Both the position numbers and the translations under genes were made by a program. A stretch of DNA of 64,000 nt from Sphingomonas lutea (GTDB taxonomy: Bacteria > Pseudomonadota > Alphaproteobacteria > Sphingomonadales > Sphingomonadaceae): the NCBI RefSeq assembly GCF_014396785.1, contig NZ_CP060718.1, forward strand, positions 2,353,655 through 2,417,654, read 5' to 3'. Positions within the stretch are counted from its first letter, which is position 1. The number at the start of each line of letters is the position of its first letter. The notes beneath the pieces were generated by a model, which was not told the origin of the DNA, searched no databases, and was given only the letters and a program-made list of their open reading frames with translations. Shown one piece after another: positions 41,166 to 48,933 of this stretch.

Positions 41166-41307
41166 TGCGCTGCTGATCCGAGCCACTGGCACGCCGACCT
41201 TTCCTTGAACCCGCACGCAGAGTGGCAGCGCCCGCGCCGTGTTTCAACTAAAGTCGCGTTGATCATAGGCTTTCACCCGCGCCTTACCCCCGCTAGGTCC
41301 ACGGCGA

Positions 41308-42248
41308 ATGAATCGCCCGCCCCCGCGCCGCAAGACTATCCCGACGCGCGGCGCGGTTTCCTATACGGCTTTGGGGCCTACAGCCTGTGGGGTGTCCTCC
41401 CGATCTATTTCAAGCAGCTGACCGCGATCCCGTCGGTCAGCATCGTTGCCCATCGCATCCTCTGGTCAGTGCCCTTCCTGCTCGCGCTGCTCCTGATGGG
41501 CGGCAAGACGGCGGACTTGCGCGCGGCGTTGGCCAATCGCCGTACCCTCGCCTGGCTTGCGCTCACCGCGACGCTGATTGGGATCAACTGGCTGCTCTAC
41601 ATCTACGCGGTGACCAGCGGGCACATCCTCGCCGGCAGCCTTGGCTATTATCTCAATCCGCTCGCCAACGTCCTGCTCGGCCGCTTCATCCTCCACGAGC
41701 GGCTGTCGCGCCTGCAATGGGCCGCCATCGCCATCGCCGCGGCGGGCGTGTCGGCGCTCGCCGTCGGCGCGCTCGCGCAATTGTGGATCAGCCTCACCTT
41801 GTGCGTCAGCTTCGCCACCTACGGCCTGCTGCGCAAGCTCGCGCCGGTCGATGCCGTCACCGGCCTGACGGTCGAGACATTGCTTCTCCTGCCCCTCGCG
41901 ATCGCCTGGCTCGCCTGGCATGCGTTCGCCGGGGCACCACTGTTCGGCGACAATCGCACGATCACCTTGTTCCTCATCATGTCCGGCGCGGCGACCGCCA
42001 TCCCCCTGATCCTGTTCACTGCTGCGGCGCGCCTCATCCCCTATTCGACGCTCGGCATGCTGCAATTCCTCGCGCCGACGCTTCAGTTCCTGTGCGCGGT
42101 CTTCCTCTATGACGAGCCGTTCGGCACCGCCCACGCGATCGCCTTCGGCGCGATTTGGACTGCGCTGGTGCTCTACGTCTTCTCTTTGGTCCGCGAAGCG
42201 CGGCTCAACCGCGTCCGGGAGGATGATCTGGCTTGCGCGGAAACCTAA
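41308..42248 (+). CDS. rarD: EamA-family transporter RarD (apparent frameshift at N-terminus)
   Basis: The body is a ten-helix DMT/EamA transporter: RRGFLYGFGAYSLWGVLPIYFK, INWLLYIYAVTSGHILAGSLGYYLNP, IPLILFTAAARLIPYSTLGMLQFLAPT (quoted in parts). This is the RarD branch (chloramphenicol-sensitivity protein in Pseudomonas; transport role uncertain). The open frame has no ATG; only a TTG at 41259 is available. With one more C in the five-C run at 41320-41324, the ATG at 41308 reads MNRPPPAPQDYPDARRGF into the body, giving 313 residues, the normal length. So the coordinates given assume that correction. Confidence 0.88.
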
Positions 42249-42273
42249 GGCGACCTCGCGCTTTTTCTCCTCC

Positions 42274-42693
42274 ATGCGCCTGTTCTTGACCCTTTCCGTC
42301 ACCGCGGCCCTCGCCGCCTGCGCCGCCGTCCCCGCACCGCCGCCGACCGTGCCGCCGCCCCCGCCCTGCCCGGTGATGTCGTCGAGCGACTGGCGCGCCT
42401 GGGTCAACGCCATGCCCGGCCCCGGCAGCCGCCCGACGCTTCACGTCCAGGGCAATGTCACCTTGCCGAGCGCCGATTGGACCGCGCGCTTCGTCGGAAG
42501 CCGCGTGATGGAAAGCTATCCCGTCCAGGTGGTGGTCGAACTCGACGCAACCAGCAGCGGCATGGGCGCACAAGTCCCGGTCACGCGCGAAGTCCGCGGC
42601 AGCTGGCCGAGCGAGCAAAACGTCGGCGCGGTCAGCGTCATGTGCCACGGCCAGACGCTCGCGCGCATTTCGCCGGTTAAGACCGCCTACTAG
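42274..42693 (+). CDS. Small putative lipoprotein, 139 aa
   Basis: The product starts MRLFLTLSVTAALAACAAVPAPPP, a signal peptide with a lipobox-like ALAAC (Cys at 16), then a Pro-rich linker. The mature part contains SSDWRAWVNAMPGPGSRPTLHV, VTLPSADWTARFVGS and VEVRGSW-type strands, ending GQTLARISPVKTAY. It suggests a small beta-sandwich exported protein. I know it only as a conserved hypothetical protein of sphingomonads. It follows RarD by about 25 bp and may share its transcript. Confidence 0.72.
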   Translation: MRLFLTLSVTAALAACAAVPAPPPTVPPPPPCPVMSSSDWRAWVNAMPGPGSRPTLHVQGNVTLPSADWTARFVGSRVMESYPVQVVVELDATSSGMGAQVPVTREVRGSWPSEQNVGAVSVMCHGQTLARISPVKTAY

Positions 42694-42726
42694 CGTTTCG
42701 CCGCCGGACGCGTAGAAGCGCGAGCC

Positions 42727-42948
42727 ATGCTCAACATCGCCTCCCTCCTCATCGGTGCCGTCGCCCTGATCTTCGCGGTGATCGCCTTTCTGCCATTGCT
42801 CGGCTGGGCCAACTGGCTGATCATCCCGCTGGCGATCATCGGCGCGGTGGTCGGCATGCTGTCGAGCAGCAATTCAGGCCGCAACCTCAACCTGTTCGTG
42901 ATCCTGATCGGCGTCGTCCGCCTGATGCTCGGCGGCGGCATCATTTAA
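42727..42948 (+). CDS. Small membrane protein, 73 aa
   Basis: The product has three hydrophobic segments in 73 residues (IASLLIGAVALIFAVIAFLPL, NWLIIPLAIIGAVVGMLSS, NLFVILIGVVRLMLGGGII). The middle carries SSSNSGRNLN. It is probably an inner-membrane protein of unknown function. It lies 33 bp after the lipoprotein gene and is followed by a small hairpin. Confidence 0.78.
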   Translation: MLNIASLLIGAVALIFAVIAFLPLLGWANWLIIPLAIIGAVVGMLSSSNSGRNLNLFVILIGVVRLMLGGGII

Positions 42949-42955
42949 GAGCACG

Positions 42956-42972
42956 TCTCCCCGAAACGGGGA
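42956..42972. terminator. Short hairpin between convergent genes
   Basis: CTCCCCG pairs with CGGGGAG around an AAA loop, eight bases after a plus-strand stop and just before the phaC stop. There is no clear U-tract. Confidence 0.45.
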
Positions 42973-42978
42973 GGTTCG

Positions 42979-44763
42979 CTACCGCGCTCGCACGTAACTC
43001 CCCGGCGCGTCTTCGATCGGCTTGAGCTTGCCCTTGCCGGGCACGCGCGCGCCTGTGGCCTTCACCTTCGCCCCGTCCTGCTTCTCGAGCCACGCGCGCC
43101 AGTCGGGCCACCAGCTGCCGGCATGCTCCTTGGCGCCCGCGACAAAGGCGTCGAGCGTCGCCGCCGGCTCGTCGTTGATCCAATATTGGTATTTGCCCGC
43201 GGACGGCGGGTTCACCACCCCGGCGATATGCCCCGATCCCGCGAGCACGAAGCGCTTCTCGCCCACGAAATGGTCCATCACCTTCCACACGCTTTGCGGC
43301 GGCGCGATATGGTCCTCGCGCCCGGCCTGGATGTAGCTCGGCGTCTTGACCGACCCGATGTCGATCGGCGTGCCCGCGACCGAGATCCCGCCCTTCTCCG
43401 CCAGCTTGTTCCCCTTGTAGAGCGTGTCGAGATAATTGCGGTGCCACGCGGCGGGCAGGTTGGTCGTGTCGCTGTTCCAGTGGAGCAGGTCGAACGGCGC
43501 GGGCTCGTCGCCCATCAGATAATTGTTCACGACGTAGGACCAGATGAGGTCGCGGCCGCGCAGCAGGTTGAAGGTCGCGGCCATGTAGCGCCCGTCGAGA
43601 TAGCCCTTCTCCGCCGTCAGTTGCTGGAGCAGCCCCATCGTTTCGTCGCCGAGGAACAGCTTGAGATCGCCCGCTTCGCTGAAGTCGACCTGCGCGGTGA
43701 AGAAGGTTGCAGACTTGACCTTGTCGGCCTGCCCCTTGGCCTGGAGGTAGGCGAGCGTCGCCGCGAGCGTCGTCCCCGCAACGCAATAGCCGATGGCATG
43801 GACGCTCTCGACATCGAGCAAGTCGCGGATCGTGTCGATCGCGTCGACCTGGCCGTTCAATACATAATCGTCGAGCCCCGCGTCGGCGATGCTTTCGTCG
43901 GCCGATTTCCAGCTGACCATGAACAGCGAAATGCCTTGGTCGACGCACCACTTCACAAAGCTTTTCTCGGGCGTGAGGTCGAGGATGTAGAAGCGGTTGA
44001 TCCACGGCGGGAAGATCACCACCGGCGTCCGCAGCACCTCATCGGTCGTCGGCGTATATTGGATCAGCTGGTAAAGCGGCGTTTCCTTGACCACTTTGCC
44101 CGGCGTGGTCGCCAGGTTGCGCCCGACCTCGAACGCCCCCGGCTTGGTCTGCGTCAACTGCCCCGCGGCAAGGTCGCGCAGCATGTTCGACAGGCCCTTG
44201 AGCAAATTCTCGCCGCGCGTCTCGAGCGTGCGCTTGAGCACCTGCGGGTTGGTCACCGCGAAATTGCTCGGCGCCATCGCATCGACGAAGCTGCGCGTTG
44301 CGAAACGCAATTTCTGCCGCGCGTCGGGATCGAGGCCTTCGACCTCCTCGACCTGGCCCAGCAGCTGGTCGGAGATTTGCAGATAGCTCCGCCGGATCGT
44401 GTCGAAGATCGGGTTCTCCTGCCACTCGGGCGCGGCGAAGCGGCGGTCGCGGATCGGCGTGTCGCTCGCCGGCGGCGCGGCAACCACCCCGCCCATCATC
44501 TTGCCCCACGTCTCCAGCCCCTTGGCCCAGGCCTGCGCCCCCGCGCTCATCAGCGCCATCGGGTCGTTCGCGCCCCCGCTTGGCTGCGCGCCAAAACCGA
44601 ACGCCGGCGACGACCAGTCGGGCATCTTTTGCCCTCGGCTCATCTGCTCGGCCCAATATTCCATCATCATCTGCTGTGCGCGCCCCATCACAAGCGTCCA
44701 ATGCTGCCAGTCTTCGAGCGTCGGCAGGGTGGGGGTGGTGTTGGTGTTGGTGTCGTTGGTCAT
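42979..44763 (-). CDS. phaC: Class I poly(R)-hydroxyalkanoate synthase
   Basis: The product is 594 residues. An N-terminal Asn/Thr repeat tail (TNDTNTNTTPTLPT) precedes the PhaC N-domain (IFDTIRRSYLQISDQLLG). The alpha/beta hydrolase core has the lipase-like box GYCVAG with catalytic Cys327, Asp484 in AGREDHIAP and His512 in GSGHIAGVVNPP. FPPWINRFYILDLTPEKSFVKW is a further PhaC signature. It polymerises hydroxyacyl-CoA into storage granules. It stands alone, without phaA/phaB; a phasin is 6 kb away. The start overlaps no neighbour and the upstream region holds CTGCGGCAA. Confidence 0.95.
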   Translation of the reverse strand: MTNDTNTNTTPTLPTLEDWQHWTLVMGRAQQMMMEYWAEQMSRGQKMPDWSSPAFGFGAQPSGGANDPMALMSAGAQAWAKGLETWGKMMGGVVAAPPASDTPIRDRRFAAPEWQENPIFDTIRRSYLQISDQLLGQVEEVEGLDPDARQKLRFATRSFVDAMAPSNFAVTNPQVLKRTLETRGENLLKGLSNMLRDLAAGQLTQTKPGAFEVGRNLATTPGKVVKETPLYQLIQYTPTTDEVLRTPVVIFPPWINRFYILDLTPEKSFVKWCVDQGISLFMVSWKSADESIADAGLDDYVLNGQVDAIDTIRDLLDVESVHAIGYCVAGTTLAATLAYLQAKGQADKVKSATFFTAQVDFSEAGDLKLFLGDETMGLLQQLTAEKGYLDGRYMAATFNLLRGRDLIWSYVVNNYLMGDEPAPFDLLHWNSDTTNLPAAWHRNYLDTLYKGNKLAEKGGISVAGTPIDIGSVKTPSYIQAGREDHIAPPQSVWKVMDHFVGEKRFVLAGSGHIAGVVNPPSAGKYQYWINDEPAATLDAFVAGAKEHAGSWWPDWRAWLEKQDGAKVKATGARVPGKGKLKPIEDAPGSYVRAR

Positions 44764-44827
44764 GGGGCGGCATGTAGACCGTTGCCGCAGTCAACCCAAA
44801 TCCCGACGAAGAATTCCACCCCAACCT

Positions 44828-44894
44828 CCGTTGGTGTCGAGCGAAGTCGAGACACGTGGCAAGCGCGTCCCTCGACTTCGCTCGGGACGAACGG
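44828..44894. repeat. Palindromic intergenic repeat, copy B (67 bp)
   Basis: The left arm CCGTTGGTGTCGAGCGAAG and the right arm CTTCGCTCGGGACGAACGG are near-complementary. It is the same element type as at 11175-11242 and lies between the divergent phaC and UPF0126 genes, ending about 12 bp before the likely start of the latter. Confidence 0.75.
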
Positions 44895-44906
44895 TTACGT
44901 TGGGCT

Positions 44907-45521
44907 GTGGCCTCTACCCTCCCCTCCGCGTTCGTCTGGCTCGACCTGTTCGGGATCGCCGTCTTCGCCATCTCCGGCGCGCTCCTCGCCGCCGAGAAGC
45001 GCCAGACGCTGGTCACTTTCATCTTCTTCGCCGCGGTCACCGGCATCGGCGGCGGGACACTGCGCGACCTGCTGATCGGCGCGCCGGTGTTCTGGGTCCA
45101 CACCAACGCCACCTTGCTCATCTGCATCGTCGCTGCATTGCTCGTGTGGCTGACGAGCAAGGACCGCTTCGCCGGGCGCGCGCTTCTGTGGTTCGACGCC
45201 GCCGGCCTCGCCGCCTACGCGACCTACGGCGCGGCCAAGGCGCTGGCGTTCGGCGTGGCGCCCGTCCCCGCCTTCGGCATGGGCATCCTCACCGCTTGCG
45301 CCGGCGGGATCATCCGCGACGTGCTTGCCGGCGAACCGTCGATCCTGATGCGGCCCGAGCTTTACGTCACCGCCGCCGCGCTTGCCGCCGGCCTGTTCGT
45401 CGCGCTTGCGCTGGTGGGCGTCGCCGTGCCGGTCGCGGCGCTGGTTGCGGGCATCGCCGGCTTCGCCTTGCGCGGCGCGGCGATTGCGCGCGGCTGGTCA
45501 TTGCCGGCCTATCGCGATTAG
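44907..45521 (+). CDS. Trimeric intracellular cation channel (TRIC)/UPF0126 family membrane protein
   Basis: From a GTG at 44907 the product is 204 residues with seven hydrophobic segments and the internal repeat of the family. FVWLDLFGIAVFAISGALLAAEKR and GIGGGTLRDLLIGAPVFWV form the first half; AFGMGILTACAGGIIRDVLAGE is the matching GGxxRD motif of the second. The family (E. coli YicG) contains prokaryotic TRIC-type cation channels and possible glycine transporters. The in-frame start at 44856 would translate the palindromic repeat and is rejected. It is followed after 10 bp by a serine hydrolase lipoprotein gene. Confidence 0.9.
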   Translation: MASTLPSAFVWLDLFGIAVFAISGALLAAEKRQTLVTFIFFAAVTGIGGGTLRDLLIGAPVFWVHTNATLLICIVAALLVWLTSKDRFAGRALLWFDAAGLAAYATYGAAKALAFGVAPVPAFGMGILTACAGGIIRDVLAGEPSILMRPELYVTAAALAAGLFVALALVGVAVPVAALVAGIAGFALRGAAIARGWSLPAYRD

Positions 45522-45531
45522 GCTGGCGACC

Positions 45532-46731
45532 ATGCGCGCCGCCCTCCTCCTGATCCCGTTCCTTGCAGGCTGCGCCACCATGACACCGCCCACCGCTCCG
45601 CCCGACGCCCAGGTCGGAATCGCCTTCACCCGCGATGGCGAGATCAGCAGTTTCGCCGAGGGCCTTGCCGACCCCGCCGCCGGCCGCGCGGTGACGCCCG
45701 ACGATCCCGTGCGCATCGCCTCGATCAGCAAGCTGGTCGTCGCCATCGGCGTGATGAAATTGGTCGAGGCGGGCGCGGTCGATCTCGATGCCGATGTCTC
45801 GGTCTATCTCGGCTGGACGCCGACCAATCCCGCTTATCCCGACCACAAAGTGAGCCTGCGGCACTTGCTCTCGCACACCAGTTCGGTGCGCGATCATGAT
45901 GATCAATATGCTGTTCCGCTGGGCGAAACTGTCGAAGCCGCGATGGTGGCGCGCACCTCGTGGGACACTTCGAATCCGCCGGGCCGGCGGTTCCATTATT
46001 CGAACATGAACTTCCCGATCGTCGCCGAGATCATCGAGCACATGACCAGTGAGCGGTTCGACATCTGGATGCGCCGCGAGGTGCTCGATCCCATGAAGAT
46101 CGACGCCTGTTTCAATTGGCCGACGTGCAGCGACGCCGCGGTCGCGCGCGCGGTCGTGCTTCGTCAGGACGGCAAGGTCGTGCGCGACGACTTGCAGGGC
46201 AAGCGGCCCGACTGTCCCGTGTTCGTGCGCGATGGCGAGGCCTGCGATCTGTCGCGCTGGAAGCTGGGCGACAATGGATCGCTGTTCTCGCCCCAGGGCG
46301 GCCTGCGCATTTCCGCGCGCGGCCTGGCGCGGGTCGGGCGGCTGCTGCTCGGCGGCGGCACGCTCGATGGCGTGCGCATCCTGTCGCCCCAGTCGGTCGA
46401 TACCCTGCTGACGCAGGTGTGGCGCTTCGACGGGCGCAACGGCGACACCGAAGACGGTTTCTACTGCAGCTACGGCCTCGCCACGCGGCAGATCCCGACC
46501 TCAGGCGCGGGCTGCGCCGACAATCCCGGCACGCGCGGCGCGACCTTCGTCGGCCATGCCGGCGATGCCTATGGCGTGCGTTCGGGCTTGTGGATCGATC
46601 GCGCCGCGGGCCACGGCATCGCCTATTTCGTCACCGGTCTTCCGGCCGATCCGCCGCGCGGACGCGGCACGGCTTTCCGTGCGGCGGAACAGGATGCGTT
46701 CCGCCGCACGCTGGGACTGATCCGGCCTTAG
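45532..46731 (+). CDS. Beta-lactamase-fold serine hydrolase lipoprotein
   Basis: From the ATG at 45532 the product is 399 residues with a lipobox (IPFLAGC, Cys14). Class C/esterase-type active-site motifs are S64-I-S-K67 and Y156-S-N158, with GHAGDAYG near the C-terminus as the third element. It probably acts as an esterase or D-aminopeptidase in the periplasm; beta-lactam resistance is not implied. HLLSHTSSVRDHDD is a family landmark. The stop overlaps that of the convergent outer-membrane protein (TTAG). Confidence 0.88.
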   Translation: MRAALLLIPFLAGCATMTPPTAPPDAQVGIAFTRDGEISSFAEGLADPAAGRAVTPDDPVRIASISKLVVAIGVMKLVEAGAVDLDADVSVYLGWTPTNPAYPDHKVSLRHLLSHTSSVRDHDDQYAVPLGETVEAAMVARTSWDTSNPPGRRFHYSNMNFPIVAEIIEHMTSERFDIWMRREVLDPMKIDACFNWPTCSDAAVARAVVLRQDGKVVRDDLQGKRPDCPVFVRDGEACDLSRWKLGDNGSLFSPQGGLRISARGLARVGRLLLGGGTLDGVRILSPQSVDTLLTQVWRFDGRNGDTEDGFYCSYGLATRQIPTSGAGCADNPGTRGATFVGHAGDAYGVRSGLWIDRAAGHGIAYFVTGLPADPPRGRGTAFRAAEQDAFRRTLGLIRP

Positions 46732-46804
46732 TTGCCGCGTTCCGGCGCCGGTGGCGGCGGTGGCGGCGGGGGCGGCGGCAGCGGGCAGCTGTCGGTCGCC
46801 AGGA

Positions 46805-47524
46805 TCACCGACCCGTCCGGGCACGTCTGCGTCGCGGGCGGTGGCGGCGGCGGCGGGGTGGCGGCGGTGGCGGCGGGGGCGGCGCCGCGGTCGCTGCGAA
46901 ATTGTAGATCAGGCTGGCGAGCAGGCTGTGGCTGCGGAAACGCCCTTCGAACACTTCGTCGTCGATCGTTTCCTCGATCTTGCCGGCGTTGAAATAGCGA
47001 TACTTCACCCCGACGTCGAAGTGCCGGAACACCGGCGCGCGCACGCCCGCGATGAACTGCCATGCAAGCTTTTGATCGGACACGCCGATGCCATCGTCGA
47101 GGTCGTCGTCGCCCTCTTCGACGAAGTGACGAACCCAGGCGATGCCGACGCCCGCGCCGGCATAGAAATTGACCGTTTCGTTATTGCCGAGGTCGATCAT
47201 GGCGTTGCCCATCAGCGACCAGGCGCGCGAATGGCCCGACGCCGGGACCGTGTCCACGCCGTCCGAATAATCGTCGTGCTTGGCCCATTTGTGCCCGCCT
47301 TCGACTTCCGCGCGAAGAAGGCCGAAATCGTAGCCGGCGATAAGGTCGCCATCGACGCCCAGCTTGTGCGTGATTTCGAATTCCTCGACCCCGTCGACTT
47401 CGGCGTCGACGTCCGACACCCACATCGGGCCCACCTCGATGCCGAAATAGGCGCTGTTGTCGCGCGCCACCGCCGGCGTCGTCATCAGCGCCAGCGCAGC
47501 GCCTGCGAGCAGAATTCTTTTCAT
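46805..47524 (-). CDS. Outer-membrane beta-barrel protein with poly-proline tail (apparent frameshift)
   Basis: From the ATG at 47524 (MKRILLAGAALALMTTPAVA signal peptide) the protein has barrel strands: SAYFGIEVGPMWVSDV, LIAGYDFGLLRAEVEGGHKWA, VNFYAGAGVGIAWV, WQFIAGVRAPVFRHFDVGVKYRYF and SLLASLIYNFA. This is the OmpA/opacity-type porin-like fold. As read it ends in a basic stretch. Adding one base in the plus-strand GGGG at 46855-46858 gives a Pro-rich tail, then ATQTCPDGSVILATDSCP and a second Pro run ending APERGN at 46728, for 265 residues. I recall that tail in other sphingomonad outer-membrane proteins. It has a good GAGGGGG ribosome site. Confidence 0.85.
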   Translation of the reverse strand: MKRILLAGAALALMTTPAVARDNSAYFGIEVGPMWVSDVDAEVDGVEEFEITHKLGVDGDLIAGYDFGLLRAEVEGGHKWAKHDDYSDGVDTVPASGHSRAWSLMGNAMIDLGNNETVNFYAGAGVGIAWVRHFVEEGDDDLDDGIGVSDQKLAWQFIAGVRAPVFRHFDVGVKYRYFNAGKIEETIDDEVFEGRFRSHSLLASLIYNFAATAAPPPPPPPPPRRRRHRPRRRRARTGR

Positions 47525-47634
47525 GGTTGCCCCCTCGTGATGCCTGTTCGGCAATGCCTCGTTTTAGCGCGAAGTTAACGCAAGGTCGACCCACGGCTTG
47601 ATGCACCGCACAATGGCCGTCATGGCGTCGCGTC

Positions 47635-48816
47635 ATGGACGAAGAATTCTACCGCATCCGCCGCCTGCCGCCCTATGTCTTTGCGGAGGTCAATGCGATG
47701 AAGGCCGCCGCCCGCGCACGCGGTGAGGACATTGTCGATCTTGGTATGGGCAACCCCGACGGCGCACCGCCCGCGCACGTCATCGCCAAGCTCGCCGAAG
47801 TCGCGGCCAAGCCGACCGCGCACCGTTATTCCGCGTCCAAGGGCATCCCCGGCCTGCGCAAGGCGCAAGCCGCTTATTACCAGCGCCGCTTCGGAGTCAC
47901 CGTCGATCCGGACAGCGAAGTCATCGTCACGCTGGGCTCCAAGGAAGGCCTCGCCAACCTCGCCCAGGCGATCACTGCGCCGGGCGACGTCGTGCTTGCC
48001 CCCAACCCCAGCTACCCCATTCACACCTTCGGCTTCATCATCGCCGGCGCCGCGATCCGATCGATCCCCGCCGCGCCCGGTGACGACTTCTTCGCGCGGC
48101 TCGACATGGCGATGCGCTACACCGTGCCGCGCCCCAAGGTGCTGGTTGTCGGCTATCCCAGCAATCCGACCGCCTATGTCGCTGACCTGCCCTTTTACGA
48201 GCGTTTGATCGCCTTTGCGCGCGAGCATGAGCTGATCGTCATTTCCGACCTTGCCTATGCCGAAATCTACTTCGGCGACACGCCCACCCCGTCGATCCTG
48301 CAGGTCGAGGGCGCGAAGGACGTCGCGGTCGAATTCACCAGCATGTCGAAGACCTACAGCATGGCCGGCTGGCGGATGGGCTTCGCGGTCGGCAACGCGC
48401 GGCTGATCGGCGCGCTGACCCGCGTCAAATCCTATCTCGACTACGGCGCCTTCACCCCCGTCCAGGCCGCCGCCTGCGCCGCCTTGAACGGCCCGCAGGA
48501 CATCATCGATCACAATCGCGCGCTCTACAAGAAGCGCCGCGACGTGCTGGTCGAAAGCTTCGGCCGCGCCGGCTGGGACATTCCCGTGCCCCAAGCAAGC
48601 ATGTTCGCCTGGGCCCCGATCCCCGAACAATTCCGCGCGCTGGGCAGCATGGAATTCGCCAAGCGCCTGCTGACCGAGGCCCACGTCGCCGTCGCCCCCG
48701 GCGTCGGCTTCGGCGAGGAAGGCGAAGGCTATGTCCGGCTCGCGTTGGTCGAGAATGAGCAGCGCCTGCGGCAGGCCGCGCGGGGCGTGAAGAAGGTCTT
48801 GAGCAGCCAAGCATAA
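47635..48816 (+). CDS. LL-diaminopimelate/alanine-type aminotransferase (AlaC-like)
   Basis: The product is 393 residues, a fold-type I class I/II aminotransferase. FYRIRRLPPYVFAEVNAMK, VDLGMGNPDG, LGSKEGLANLAQA, PNPSYPIHTFGF, GYPSNPTAYVADL and the PLP-lysine segment SMSKTYSMAGWRMGF are all present. This N-terminus and PDG motif are those of AlaC (glutamate-pyruvate aminotransferase) and relatives. It may transfer amino groups between alanine and glutamate; the homoserine/aspartate specificity of some relatives cannot be excluded. Its TAA lies inside the first hairpin of the composite repeat element. Confidence 0.9.
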   Translation: MDEEFYRIRRLPPYVFAEVNAMKAAARARGEDIVDLGMGNPDGAPPAHVIAKLAEVAAKPTAHRYSASKGIPGLRKAQAAYYQRRFGVTVDPDSEVIVTLGSKEGLANLAQAITAPGDVVLAPNPSYPIHTFGFIIAGAAIRSIPAAPGDDFFARLDMAMRYTVPRPKVLVVGYPSNPTAYVADLPFYERLIAFAREHELIVISDLAYAEIYFGDTPTPSILQVEGAKDVAVEFTSMSKTYSMAGWRMGFAVGNARLIGALTRVKSYLDYGAFTPVQAAACAALNGPQDIIDHNRALYKKRRDVLVESFGRAGWDIPVPQASMFAWAPIPEQFRALGSMEFAKRLLTEAHVAVAPGVGFGEEGEGYVRLALVENEQRLRQAARGVKKVLSSQA

Positions 48817-48923
48817 GCTGAGCTTTGCATCGCAAAGATCGGCTTATGTCGAAGAGCCTGCGAAGGCCGGCCGACCGGCGCCGAGCGACCGGATCGACGT
48901 CACGGGATTTATTCCCGTGACGG
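48813..48923. repeat. Composite two-hairpin repeat element, copy 2
   Basis: The first hairpin has ATAAGC/GCTTAT outer arms and CTTTGC/GCAAAG inner arms (48813-48847), different in sequence from copy 1 but similar in position. A GTCGA-AGAG-type link and the conserved 58-bp block at 48866-48923 follow, 54 of 58 bases identical to 12614-12671. It contains the CACGGGA...TCCCGTG stem. It lies between convergent genes, as copy 1 does. Confidence 0.7.
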
Positions 48924-48933
48924 CCCTAAGTGC

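Noticed and set aside
44700..44760. GGTGTTGGTGTT tract as a microsatellite or CRISPR-like repeat
   Set aside because: It is simply the Asn/Thr-rich N-terminal coding repeat of phaC; unit length and lack of spacers exclude CRISPR.
46740..46880. GGCGGCGG tracts as a possible repeat locus or G-quadruplex region
   Set aside because: They are the reverse complement of the poly-proline coding tail of the outer-membrane protein; no separate element is needed.
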